Shown here one piece after another: positions 26,720 through 34,606 of a DNA stretch of 62,067 nt (position 1 is the stretch's first letter; each line of letters opens with the position of its first letter). The stretch is from the NCBI RefSeq assembly GCF_001905795.1, contig NZ_LIXJ01000036.1:1-62067 (forward strand). Reading direction: 5' to 3'. Under the pieces are notes generated by a model that worked only from the letters and a program-made list of their open reading frames with translations, was not told the DNA's origin and did not search any database. A program made the position numbers and the translations under genes. The stretch comes from Streptomyces sp. CB01580 (GTDB taxonomy: Bacteria > Actinomycetota > Actinomycetes > Streptomycetales > Streptomycetaceae).

Positions 26720-27391
26720 ATGGATGGAATTGCCGACATGGGAGGCACCCAGGGCTGGGGACGCGTTCATCCACCGGATCGCGAGGAGCGCGTTTTCGCA
26801 CAGGACTGGGAGCGCAAGGCATTCGCGCTGGCCATTCTCTCCAGCCGCGTTGCCTGCGGCGGCGTCAACACGGACGCCTTCCGGCACGCATTGGAGCGCC
26901 TGGACCGCGCCGCCTACCTGGACGACGGTTACTTCGGGCGATGGCTCAACGCCGGAGAACTGATGCTCACCGAACAGTCCGTCCTGGCGACCGGTGCGGT
27001 CGAAGCCCGCGCCCGCAACCTGCACGGCGAACACGTGGAGGAGCCACCGGTCACGGAACCTGCCCTGCCCCGGTACACACCCACCACCGAAGGCTCACTG
27101 CGGTCCGTGGAGACCTCACCGAAATTCGACGTAGGCGAATGTGTACGCGCCAGGAACATGTCCGTGCCCGGGCACACTCGACTGCCGCGCTACGTCCGGG
27201 GCCACAGCGGAGTCGTCGAGATCATCCAGCCCGCCCATGTGCTGCCGGACACCAATGCACACTTCATGGGAGAGAACCCCCAACACGTCTACTCGGTGCG
27301 GTTCGACTCACGCGAACTATGGGGCGCCGACGCCGAACCCTTCACCGTCACCGTGGACATGTACGAGAGCTATCTGGAGACCACCCCATGA
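26720..27391 (+). CDS. nthB: Nitrile hydratase beta subunit
   Basis: Structural subunit (223 aa) of the enzyme that hydrates nitriles to amides. ATG 26720 gives MDGIADMGGTQGWGRV, the diagnostic N-terminus of beta subunits; GAGAGG is 8 nt upstream. A C-terminal SH3-like barrel follows (FDVGECVRARNM, HTRLPRYVRGHSGVVE, YSVRFDSRELWG). It is the first gene of a beta-alpha-activator operon with ATGA overlap to alpha. This order is that of cobalt nitrile hydratases such as those of Rhodococcus rhodochrous J1 (order recalled), not of the Fe type. No amidase gene is in the window. Confidence 0.93.
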   Translation: MDGIADMGGTQGWGRVHPPDREERVFAQDWERKAFALAILSSRVACGGVNTDAFRHALERLDRAAYLDDGYFGRWLNAGELMLTEQSVLATGAVEARARNLHGEHVEEPPVTEPALPRYTPTTEGSLRSVETSPKFDVGECVRARNMSVPGHTRLPRYVRGHSGVVEIIQPAHVLPDTNAHFMGENPQHVYSVRFDSRELWGADAEPFTVTVDMYESYLETTP

Positions 27392-27987
27392 CCACCACCG
27401 GCGGCTCTGAGGAGAGCCCTTCAGTGGCGCTGCGCACCGAGGCGCTCGAACAACTGCTCACCGAGCGCGGCCTGATCGACCCGAAGGCCATGGACGCGAT
27501 CATCACCCGCTATGAGACGAGCGTGGGTCCACTTAACGGTGCCAAGGTCGTCGCCAGGGCGTGGACGGACCCCGACTATCGGCGGCGTCTGCTCGAAGAC
27601 GGCACCGCTTCCATCAAGGAACTCGGCTTCTCGGGACAGCAGGGCGAGCACATCGTCGTGGTCGAGAACACCCCGACCACCCACAACGTCGTGGTGTGCA
27701 CGCTGTGCTCGTGCTACCCGTGGCCGGTCCTCGGCCTGCCGCCGAGCTGGTACAAGGACCCCGCCTACCGCGCGCGCGTGGTCAGGGAGCCGCGCACGGT
27801 GCTGGCCGAGATGGGACTCACGCTCGACGACGACGTGCAGATCATCGTCCGGGACTCCACCAGCGAGGTGCGCTGGCTCGTACTGCCCGAGCGTCCACCC
27901 GGCACCGAGCACCTCACGGAAGAAGAACTCGTGCCCCTGATCACCCGGGATGCGATGGTCGGCGTAGCCAAGGTGGCGACACCGTGA
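27388..27987 (+). CDS. nthA: Nitrile hydratase alpha subunit, cobalt type
   Basis: Metal-binding catalytic subunit (199 aa). The claw-setting motif VCTLCSCYPWP has Cys at 104, 107 and 109 and Ser108. Thr at 105 (CTLCSC) marks the low-spin Co(III) type; Fe enzymes have Ser (CSLCSC). Cys107 and Cys109 are expected to be oxidised to sulfinic and sulfenic acids. The rest (LPPSWYKDPAYRARVVREPR, SEVRWLVLPERP) is canonical and full length. Start and stop overlap both neighbours by 4 bp, so stoichiometric, coupled translation is expected. Confidence 0.95.
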   Translation: MTTTGGSEESPSVALRTEALEQLLTERGLIDPKAMDAIITRYETSVGPLNGAKVVARAWTDPDYRRRLLEDGTASIKELGFSGQQGEHIVVVENTPTTHNVVVCTLCSCYPWPVLGLPPSWYKDPAYRARVVREPRTVLAEMGLTLDDDVQIIVRDSTSEVRWLVLPERPPGTEHLTEEELVPLITRDAMVGVAKVATP

Positions 27988-28331
27988 GCACGCCACTGGA
28001 CATCGAGGGCCCGGCAGCACCGCCCCGCTCCAACGGCGAGCTGGTGTTCGCCGAGCCGTGGGAAAGCCGCGCCTTCGGCATGGCCGTCACCCTGTACGAG
28101 GCGGGCGTCTTCAGCTGGCCGGAATTCCAGACCGCGCTGATCGCCCGGATCACCGCCTGGACAGCCTCACAGGAGCACGGCGAGTCATACCACTACTACC
28201 GACTATGGCTGGGCGCCCTGGAGGACGTACTCGCCGACCTCAGCGCCGTGTCCACGGACGAGGTCATCACACGCGCCCAAGCCCTGGCACAACGCTCCCC
28301 AGGTCACGACCACCGCGACCACGCGCGTTAA
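27984..28331 (+). CDS. Nitrile hydratase activator / accessory protein (NhhG/P14K type)
   Basis: 115-aa protein homologous to the N-terminal half of beta subunits. FAEPWESRAFGMAVTLYEAG then FSWPEFQTALIARI is typical of this accessory family. In cobalt nitrile hydratases the equivalent protein complexes with alpha and swaps Co-loaded alpha into the alpha2-beta2 enzyme. The GTG 27984 start overlaps the alpha stop (GTGA). A His-rich end (GHDHRDHAR) could aid metal handling; this is inference. No cobalt permease gene (NhlF type) follows. Confidence 0.85.
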   Translation: MSTPLDIEGPAAPPRSNGELVFAEPWESRAFGMAVTLYEAGVFSWPEFQTALIARITAWTASQEHGESYHYYRLWLGALEDVLADLSAVSTDEVITRAQALAQRSPGHDHRDHAR

Positions 28332-29055
28332 CTCCGACACCTTCGGAGCAGACTTCACTGTCGGCGAGCTGGTCCTCCGGGAGTTTTCGGGACGAGTGAA
28401 CGCAAAGGCTCCGCTCGGGGCCACCGAAGTCGCCACCCACGCGAGTGGCCAGCAGCCCGGCACGAGGACATGCGGCGACCGACCGTCCACCCCGGCGTCA
28501 TCTCCTGGAGCAAGGACGGAACCCCGCCCCGCTCCTCGCGTTCACCGTCGCCGACGGCCACATCGCCGAGATCACCGCCGTGGTCGACCCGGCCGAACCC
28601 GCGGTCAACAACCTGCCGGACCCGGTGCGACCCCCTACCAGCAGAGGCCGCGCACACTCGAAGTCGTCCAAGCCTGATCCACGCAGAGACGTTGAACTCA
28701 GCCTCTGAGAAGACCACAGCACCGCGCGACCGCTCATCGAGGCAGGCCACGGGGCTCCGTGCAGCGCCGCATCAACCGCGGTCACTCAGCGTGCCCTGGG
28801 GGCGATGATTGCGTCTATCGCCGCTGCCCGAGACCTCGACTTCGCGGCAAATCGCGATCACGAACCGCGGTACGAATCACACCTCGGCGCCGATACGCCG
28901 TGTCGGATCGCGCGAAGCGTTGACCTGCGTGGTCGCGATTTGCCGAAGAGTCGAGTGGCATGGGAGGCAGCGGCGGGTCAGGATTGGCGGCAACCGGAGG
29001 TCGCCGTCGGCGTCACCGGGGGTCAGGCGCAGAGCAACAAGGGGTTGCCGTCACA
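28332..29055. other. Intergenic region with a possible sigma-factor relic
   Basis: Plus-strand frame around 28525-28625 reads NPAPLLAFTVADGHIAEITA then VVDPAE. It resembles the C-terminal SnoaL-like domain end of SigJ-type ECF sigma factors (usual form VLAFTVxDGRIxEIDxVxDPxK). No sigma2/sigma4 region precedes it, so only a relic remains. A small hairpin (CTCCGA/TCGGAG, 28332-28348) follows the nitrile hydratase operon directly and could help termination. An inverted repeat (28845-28945) is listed separately. Confidence 0.4.
28845..28945. repeat. 13-bp perfect inverted repeat spanning 101 bp
   Basis: CGGCAAATCGCGA at 28845-28857 is the exact complement of 28933-28945. The 75-bp interior has no long frame. 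The arrangement could be a small MITE-like insertion, a pair of operator half-sites (each arm also contains TCGCG/CGCGA), or a long hairpin. It lies 110 bp upstream of the carbonic anhydrase start. Confidence 0.45.
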
Positions 29056-29772
29056 GTGATCGACACGGACGAGCTAGCCAAGCGGAACGCCGGGTTCGCC
29101 GACGGCGGGTCATTCGCCAACCTCAAGCTCATGCCGAGTGGCAGTCTGACAGTCATCGGATGCGTCGACCCTCGTGTCGACCCGTCCGACGTGCTCGGGC
29201 TCAAGCTCGGCGAGGCAGCGATGATCCGCAACGTCGGAGGGCGGGTCACGCCCGCGACACTCCGGACGCTGGAGATGCTCTCGAAGGTCGTCCAGGCCCG
29301 CACGGGCGGCCCTCGCCCGGGCGACGTCCACTATGCGGTTCTGCACCACACCGACTGCGGGATCACGGACCTGGCCGCGTTCCCCGAGCTGCTGGCCGAT
29401 TACTTCGAAGCTCCGGCCGGAGACCTGGACGCCAAGGCGGTCACCGACCCGGTCGCCGCCGTCCGCGTCGACGTCGAAATCCTCAAGCAGAAGCTTCCGG
29501 CCGGAGCCTTCGTCTCAGGGCTCGTGTACGACGTGGCCACCGGCCACATCGACGTCGTCGTCCCGCCCACGCGAGTGGAACATGACGCCGCACGGCGCCT
29601 GCGGCCGGCGCGACCGCCGTGGGCCCGCGGCTTGTACCGAGAACTGCATTCCTGGCCGGTCGTATCGACCGGGAGGCACTTTCTGGCATGCGCGACGACC
29701 ACGGGCACTCGGCGGCCGAGGCGGCGTGGTCAGCGCCTCGCGCCGCGGAGGGACCGGCTGTCGACCCGGTGA
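29056..29772 (+). CDS. Beta-class carbonic anhydrase-like protein with altered C-terminus
   Basis: 238 aa from GTG 29056; AAGGGG lies about 13 nt upstream. Zinc ligands are visible: C36 in GCVDPRVDP (with the D38/R40 dyad), and H98 and C101 in HHTDCGI. It is of the Rv1284-like group that acts on CO2 hydration. Family members normally end soon after the strand GHIDVVV. Here the frame runs on about 67 residues (from PPTRVEHDAARR) with low similarity to anything and overlaps the start of a broken gene. A nearby frameshift or loss of the native stop is likely, but the catalytic core is complete. Confidence 0.85.
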   Translation: MIDTDELAKRNAGFADGGSFANLKLMPSGSLTVIGCVDPRVDPSDVLGLKLGEAAMIRNVGGRVTPATLRTLEMLSKVVQARTGGPRPGDVHYAVLHHTDCGITDLAAFPELLADYFEAPAGDLDAKAVTDPVAAVRVDVEILKQKLPAGAFVSGLVYDVATGHIDVVVPPTRVEHDAARRLRPARPPWARGLYRELHSWPVVSTGRHFLACATTTGTRRPRRRGQRLAPRRDRLSTR

Positions 29773-30828
29773 GGCTGCCCGAGATCGACGAGGTCAGGGC
29801 CACGACGGTGGTCGACAACACCTTCGACGCCCTACTGGCCCTGCCGAAGGCGTCACCCGGGCGCCGGGCGGACCGCCGCGCGGCAGTTCGCCAGCGGCGG
29901 GGCCCTCGCGGGGCTGCGTGCCGAGCACGGCTTCTCGGCCCTGGTCACCGTCCACAGCGGGAACGCGAGCAGCACGCTGCTGTTCGATACCCGCGCGTCG
30001 CCGGACGGGCCGGCTGTGTCGCCGAGCGTCTCGGCATCGATGTCGGTGGCCTCCAGGGCGTGCTCAGCCACGGACACTTCGACCACACGGGCGGCTTCGA
30101 CGGCCTGGCCCTGCTGCGCGGGCGCTCCGGCCTGCCGCTGACCGTCCACCCCGCGGTCTGGACCCGCCGCCGCCTGGCACTCCCGCCGGCCAGGGTCTGG
30201 AGATGCCCACGCTGTCACGGGGTGCCCTGGAACGCGAAGGGTTCGAGGTGATCGAGCGGCGGCAGCCGTCGCTGCTGGCCGACGACACCCTGATCACCGG
30301 CGAGGTGGACCGCGTCACCGAGTTCGAGCACGGCATCCCGTCGGCACACCAACCCTGGGACGGGAACGGTTGGCGACACGACCCCGCCGATAACAACAAC
30401 CAGGCACTCGTCATCAACCTGCGCGGCCGGGGACTCGTCATCATCACCGGGTGCGGCCACGCCGGAGTGGTCAACATATCCGGCACGCCATGAGACTGAC
30501 CGGCGTCAGCAAATTGCTGGCCCTCATCGGCGGCTTCCACCTGAGCGGCCCCGCCTTCGAGCCGGTCATCGGCCCGACGGTGGCCGCGCTCACCGAACTC
30601 GTACCCGAGCTGATCGTCCCCGGTCACTGCACCGGCGGGCGTGCCCAGCACACCCTCGCCGCAGCCCTCCCGGACGCGTGGGGCGTGCCCAGCACACCCT
30701 CGCCGCAGCCCTCCCGGACGCGTGGGGCGTGCCCAGCACACCCTCGCCGCAGCCCTCCCGGACGCGTGGGTGCAGACCAGCGTCGGAACCACCTACACAC
30801 TCAGCGCCCCACAGGCGGGTAAAGCCTG
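29757..30828 (+). pseudogene. Metallo-beta-lactamase-fold hydrolase, multiply frameshifted
   Basis: Consecutive segments of one MBL protein fall in different frames: PEIDEVRATTVVDNTFDALL (29778 on), then ALAGLRAEHGFSALVTVHSG, then RLGIDVGGLQGVLSHGHFDH with the HxHxDH zinc motif, then LSRGALEREGFEVIERRQ and ALVINLRGRGLVIITGCGHA, then LLALIGGFHLSGPAFEPVIG and LVPELIVPGHCTG. At least four frame changes occur, plus a 44-bp tandem triplication near the 3' end. The intact ancestor would resemble the dihydropterin-aminobenzene-phosphate-synthase-like MBL family. It is non-functional as it stands. Confidence 0.85.
30641..30772. repeat. 44-bp tandem repeat, three copies
   Basis: Units begin at 30641, 30685 and 30729 (each GTGCCCAGCACACCCTCGCC and so on), identical over at least 42 bp. 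Because 44 is not a multiple of 3, each copy is read in a different frame. Removing two copies restores RAQHTLAAALPDAW followed by VQTSVGTTYTLSA, the natural MBL C-terminus. The expansion is therefore recent relative to the gene. Confidence 0.95.
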
Positions 30829-31584
30829 ATCCGGCTCAGCAGTCCCGGTTCAAACGGTGCAACAGGAAGTGCAGGGTCGGCGGTACGCGAACGGGCTGTT
30901 GGGGGTACCTCGGATGGCACCCGGGGCCGTGGAAGCCGGCCGGCTCCCGAGTGTGCGGCGAATCGGGAAGGACGAGACCGGCAGTCTCTCGTCCAGGCGA
31001 GTCCGGCTGACGAGTAGACGGCCGGGCTGCGCAGAACCAGTCGTCGATGTCCGGGGCTTCCGGCGATGTCGCCGTGGCGGTGGTGGTGCCGTCCGGGTCA
31101 GCAGCCAGAGCAGTCCGTCCAGCGGGCCGCCTATGAGCGCGGTGTAGGTCTGCTGGTCCTGGCCATACACGCGGCCGCGCAGCAGCTGCTCATCGCCGTT
31201 CATCCGTCCAGCGTTCCAGCCGCCACCGACAACAGAGGCCGCACGGCGACGGGCCCGGCCTGGACGGAGGAGGCAGGGCTGGCTGTCCGCCGCCCAGGAC
31301 AATTCCTGCCACCGGCCGCTGCCCCCACGGGCCCGACGGAGTACGGAGCCTGCTGACAGCGTTGTCGCGCACCCGTCGTTCCCTGCCCGGTCGCCGCGGT
31401 TTGCCCGGCGCGCTGGAGTGGGGCTTTGCGGGTAGCGTGATTGATACGACGTGCTCATCGGCCGCTTCCGCTGCCGGCCTCTCCGTCGCCTTTCCGCTGC
31501 TGGTCGTGGCGTGACATTCCCATTGCGGCCCGGGTGCTGAATTCTCATGAAGCGTCAACTTCGGACAAGTTTGGAGGGGCGATC
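30829..31584. other. Intergenic region containing one small-gene relic
   Basis: No intact gene. The minus frame from ATG 31203 to about 31080 reads MNGDEQLLRGRVYGQDQQTY then GGPLDGLLWLLTR, a broken copy of a small protein also found broken at 35769-36003. A further minus-strand stretch to about 30842 (CHPRYPQQPVRVPPTLHFLL) looks protein-like but is unassigned. The haloperoxidase ribosome-binding site GGAGGGG is at 31573-31579. Confidence 0.4.
31080..31203 (-). pseudogene. Small Streptomyces-type protein (GGPLDGLL family), relic copy 1
   Basis: Starts at ATG 31203. Residues GGPLDGLLWLL correspond to GGGPLDSLLLDITGWT of the second relic at 35769-36003. After LLTR the similarity is lost. DNA upstream of both ATGs is also similar (CATCCGT-CAGCGT--CAGCC), so the two are duplicates of one locus. 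Function unknown. Confidence 0.5.
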
Positions 31585-32412
31585 ATGGCCTTCGCCACTG
31601 CCAAGGACGGCACGCAGATCTATTTCAAGGACTGGGGTTCGGGTCGGCCGGTGGTCTTCTCCCACGGCTGGCCGCTGATCGCGGACGCGTGGGATCCGCA
31701 GCTGATGCTGATGGCGGACAACGGCTACCGGGTCGTGGCCCACGACCGGCGCGGGGGCGGACGCTCGGGCCAGCCCTGGAAGGGGAACGACCTCAACACG
31801 TACGCCGAAGATCTCGCCTCCGTCATCGAGGCCCTCGACCTCCGCAACATGATCCTGGTCGGTCACTCGACCGGTGGCGGAGAGGTCACGCGCTACATCG
31901 GCCGGCACGGCACAAGCCGTGTCGCCAAGGCGGTCCTGCTGGGTGCGATCCCCCCGTTGATGCTCAAGACGGATGCGAATCCGGAGGGGCTGCCGATCGA
32001 AGTCTTCGACGAAATCAGGAAAGGCGTGCTGACAGACCGTTCCCAGTTCTACAAGGACCTCAGTGCCCCCTTCTACGGCGCCAACCGCGAAGGAACGACC
32101 GTCTCCCAGGCGACCCGCGACGAGTTCTGGCTCTGGAGCATGACGGTCGGCATCAAGGCCGCCTACGACTGCGTCAAGGCGTTCTCGGAGACCGACCTCA
32201 CCGAGGACCTGAAGACGTTCGACATTCCCACGCTGATCATTCACGGCGACGACGACCAGATCGTTCCCATCGTGGCCTCCGCGGAGAAATCGTCACAGCT
32301 CGTCAAGGACGTGACCTTCAAGGTCTACTCGGGTGCTCCACACGGTCTGTCGATGGTTCCCGAGTTCGCGGATCAGTTCAATGCCGACCTCCTCGAATTC
32401 GCCCGCGGCTGA
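31585..32412 (+). CDS. Alpha/beta-hydrolase, non-heme haloperoxidase type
   Basis: 275-aa hydrolase of the cofactor-free chloroperoxidase/esterase group. It begins MAFATAKDGTQIYFKDWGSG. The oxyanion loop is FSHGWP (25-30), the nucleophile S95 is in GHSTGGGE, the acid is in HGDDDQIVP and the His in GAPHGLSM. These enzymes hydrolyse esters or lactones and perhydrolyse acetate; halogenation is a side activity in vitro. GGAGGGG lies 6 nt before ATG 31585. The stop abuts a dehydrogenase relic with no gap, which marks a deletion junction. Confidence 0.92.
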   Translation: MAFATAKDGTQIYFKDWGSGRPVVFSHGWPLIADAWDPQLMLMADNGYRVVAHDRRGGGRSGQPWKGNDLNTYAEDLASVIEALDLRNMILVGHSTGGGEVTRYIGRHGTSRVAKAVLLGAIPPLMLKTDANPEGLPIEVFDEIRKGVLTDRSQFYKDLSAPFYGANREGTTVSQATRDEFWLWSMTVGIKAAYDCVKAFSETDLTEDLKTFDIPTLIIHGDDDQIVPIVASAEKSSQLVKDVTFKVYSGAPHGLSMVPEFADQFNADLLEFARG

Positions 32413-32750
32413 CCAGGTGGTTCGTGGTCTACGGCGCGCTCTCGACCCATCGGCAGACCGATCCTACAGCGCTGACGATCCCGCTGCAGGCACGCTCGGT
32501 CATCTACGAGACGAAAGCGGTCCGTGGCTTCTGGCTGAACCGCTGGTTCGGCACCGCCTCACCCGAGATTGCGCTGCGCGCGCTGTCCCGGGTTCGCGGT
32601 CTCGTTGCCGATGAGGTGCTGAGCATCCCCCGGGGCCGGCCGTTCCCGCTCGAACGCTTCGCTGAAGCCGTCTCGCTCGCAGAAGCGCCCGCGCACGGCA
32701 CCAAACCACTCTTCGTCTTCGAAGACGGCTGGGGCGAAGGCGACAGGTAG
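32413..32750 (+). pseudogene. Zinc-free MDR dehydrogenase / enoyl reductase, C-terminal relic
   Basis: The frame reads WFVVYGALSTHRQTDPTALT, then VIYETKAVRGFWLNRWFGTA and FPLERFAEAVSLAEAPAHGT. This is the C-terminal ~110 residues of medium-chain quinone/enoyl reductases (2-enoyl thioester reductase-like). The cofactor-binding and catalytic domains are absent. It starts immediately after the hydrolase stop codon, so it has no ribosome-binding site of its own. Confidence 0.8.
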
Positions 32751-32789
32751 CCGGGCCCAGCCTTCGGCGTCACGGCGGATGCCGGCTGA

Positions 32790-33442
32790 TGGGCGGCACC
32801 GCGAGGGACGCGGCGAAGGCCGGCGCCGCGCACGCCCTGGCGGTGACGGACACGATCGATGCGTTCCGCCAGTCGCCGCCGCTGGTGACGAAGCCCGTGG
32901 CCCCCCGCAGCACTCACCCAGTCCCCGAGCGGGTGCTGCTGGTTTGGCCGCGGAGGTTGGGGCATCTGCGGGGGTGGGAGACCGGAGTGGCGCTCCGGTC
33001 GCGGGCACGTTCACGACCCCGGCCAGTGGCAGTCTGCGCGCGGATGCGGCCCGAGGATCAGGTGCCGGTGTTGTTCGTGGAGGTCGACAACCACACCGAG
33101 CCCAAAGCGGTCGTCGCGGCGAAGATCGACTGGTACCGACGCTTCTTCGGCCGACAGGCCAAGGACCACGACGGCGGTGACGTCGCGTTGTGGTCGACGT
33201 TGTGGGATGACTCCGGCCGCGGCGGCTTCCCGCCAGTCGCCCTGGTCTTCACGAAGGACGCCGGGGCGCAGGCCCGGATGAACCGCATCAAGACCATCCG
33301 CGACCCGTCCCGCACCTGTTGGCAGCCACGCTGGCAGAACCCACACGGCTGGTCCCCCAGGGACACCGAGGAAGACGGCTGGCGGGGCTTCACCGGCACC
33401 GTCCCCGTCATCGCCACCCACCACCTCGACCAGCTACGCACC
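32790..33442 (+). pseudogene. Replication-relaxation family protein, relic
   Basis: The frame reads VPVLFVEVDNHTEPKAVVAA, KIDWYRRFFGRQAKDHDGGD and PPVALVFTKDAGAQARMNRI, then GFTGTVPVIATHHLDQL. This matches the C-terminal domain of replication-relaxation proteins encoded by actinobacterial conjugative elements and plasmids. The N-terminal winged-helix domain is not seen: sequence before 33050 is unrelated. The C-terminus is cut at about 33440 by an IS3 relic. It indicates a former integrative element or plasmid segment. Confidence 0.7.
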
Positions 33443-33660
33443 CAACGCGATGGCCGAGGCGCTGAACGGCACGTTCAAGGCCGAGCTGATCGAGATGCAG
33501 GGCCCTCTGGAAGGGCGTCGACCAGGTCGAGCGGGCGATCTTCCAGTGGATCACGTGGTACAACGAGGAACGACTCCACTCCGCCCTCGACTACGTACCG
33601 CCCGCCGAGTACGAACACGACTACTTGCGGAACCAGGAACAAGTCCCGCAGTCCGCCTGA
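33443..33660 (+). mobile_element. IS3-family OrfB transposase, C-terminal relic with frameshift
   Basis: NAMAEALNGTFKAELIEMQG (frame 1) then, after a one-base insertion near 33507, GVDQVERAIFQWITWYNEER, LHSALDYVPPAEYEHDY and a stop at 33658-33660. This is the last third of an IS3/IS150-type DDE integrase, with the catalytic Glu in the WYNEER region. The 5' two thirds are missing. Its 3' end lies 13 bp from a group II intron terminus. Confidence 0.85.
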
Positions 33661-33673
33661 ACCATCAAGATTG

Positions 33674-33995
33674 GTCGGGTGGCCCGGGGGAATCGCACCC
33701 CCGGGCTCCCACAGAACGGAGCGTGACAATCTCTTGTCACTCCGCTCTTGCCATCCTGATCACCAGGCTACGGCGGCCTCCGTTGCGATCTTCCAGTACG
33801 CGAACAGCCGGGGGTACCGCTTGGCAATTCCCTACATGCACTCGATTGCTTTCCTCAGCCTCGCGAGCCGCTTGTACTTTCTGCGGATCCATCGCGCCAG
33901 GTAGGCGTTGATGCGCGCCAGGAGGGGATACAACGCTGACCGATAGAACCGGCCGTAGTAGTTGATCCAGCCCGCCACAATCGGATTGATCTCTG
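33674..33995 (-). mobile_element. Group II intron 3' portion (maturase C-terminus, domains V and VI)
   Basis: On the minus strand, the reverse transcriptase/maturase C-terminus reads EINPIVAGWINYYGRFYRSA then YLARWIRRKYKRLA. After a frameshift near 33830 it continues KRYPRLFAYWKIATEAAVAW with a stop at 33760-33762. A 34-nt domain V (33714-33747, minus) starts GAGC and ends GTTC, with the catalytic AGC triad and a GAGA-like cap. Domain VI follows as a strong hairpin at about 33678-33709, and the intron should end near 33674. Domains I-IV and the polymerase domain are absent, so this is a 5'-deleted fragment. Confidence 0.85.
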
Positions 33996-34606
33996 GTGGA
34001 CGAGGTGGCAGTCCGGTGGCCGGGACGCAATTCTGTCCCGCCCGCGCGGCCGCCACGTGGGCGAGCATCAGGCACTGTCCGAAGCCGAGCAGGCCACATC
34101 GGCAGGTACGAAAGCACCGGGCCGCCCCGAGTCGGCCGAACGGCCGACGCCGGGCCAGGTCCCGGACCGCCGGTGGCCGGGTGGCTCTTGCCGTCCTTCG
34201 TTCAGTGGTGGGCCACGGATGCGTCTGCTTCGGGCCGAGCTTCCTGGCCTTCGGGTTTTCCACCGGGGTTTGTCCTCGGGCCAGGCCTGACGCGAGGTCC
34301 GTGGTCATGAACCGCATGAAGAAGAACGGTTCCTGACCGTTGAGGACGCTCCATACGGCCACCACACCCCGGGCCGCCTTACTCAGGCGCGGAGCAGCGG
34401 GCGTCCACCAGGTGTTCGGCCAGGAAACAGGGCTGGAGCCCGTCCGCGCGGATGACCTGCCAGACCGACAGGTCGTCGGGGCCCTCGTCGCTCAGCCCGG
34501 CGGCGCGGGTGCCCGCCGGACCATCGGAGATCCGGCCGCACGGGAAGACCGCAGGAGCCGTCCTGAAGGGGCGCGGGCCTCAGCGGCTGGTGCAGGGCCT
34601 CGCGGT
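33996..34606. other. Region without intact genes; unassigned minus-strand fragment
   Basis: Sequence upstream of the intron fragment shows no further maturase similarity. On the minus strand, about 34525 to the stop at 34379 reads SDEGPDDLSVWQVIRADGLQ then PCFLAEHLVDARCSAPE, which looks like the C-terminus of a real protein that I cannot place. No start or upstream half is visible. Nothing else recognised. Confidence 0.35.

Noticed and set aside
30641..30772. CRISPR-like direct repeats
   Set aside because: The copies are contiguous with no spacers and lie within a former coding frame, so this is a tandem duplication, not a CRISPR array.
33675..33725. tRNA-like stretch with CGGGGGAATCGCACCCCCG
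   Set aside because: The T-arm-like look is domain VI of the group II intron. No cloverleaf, anticodon loop or acceptor stem can be drawn.
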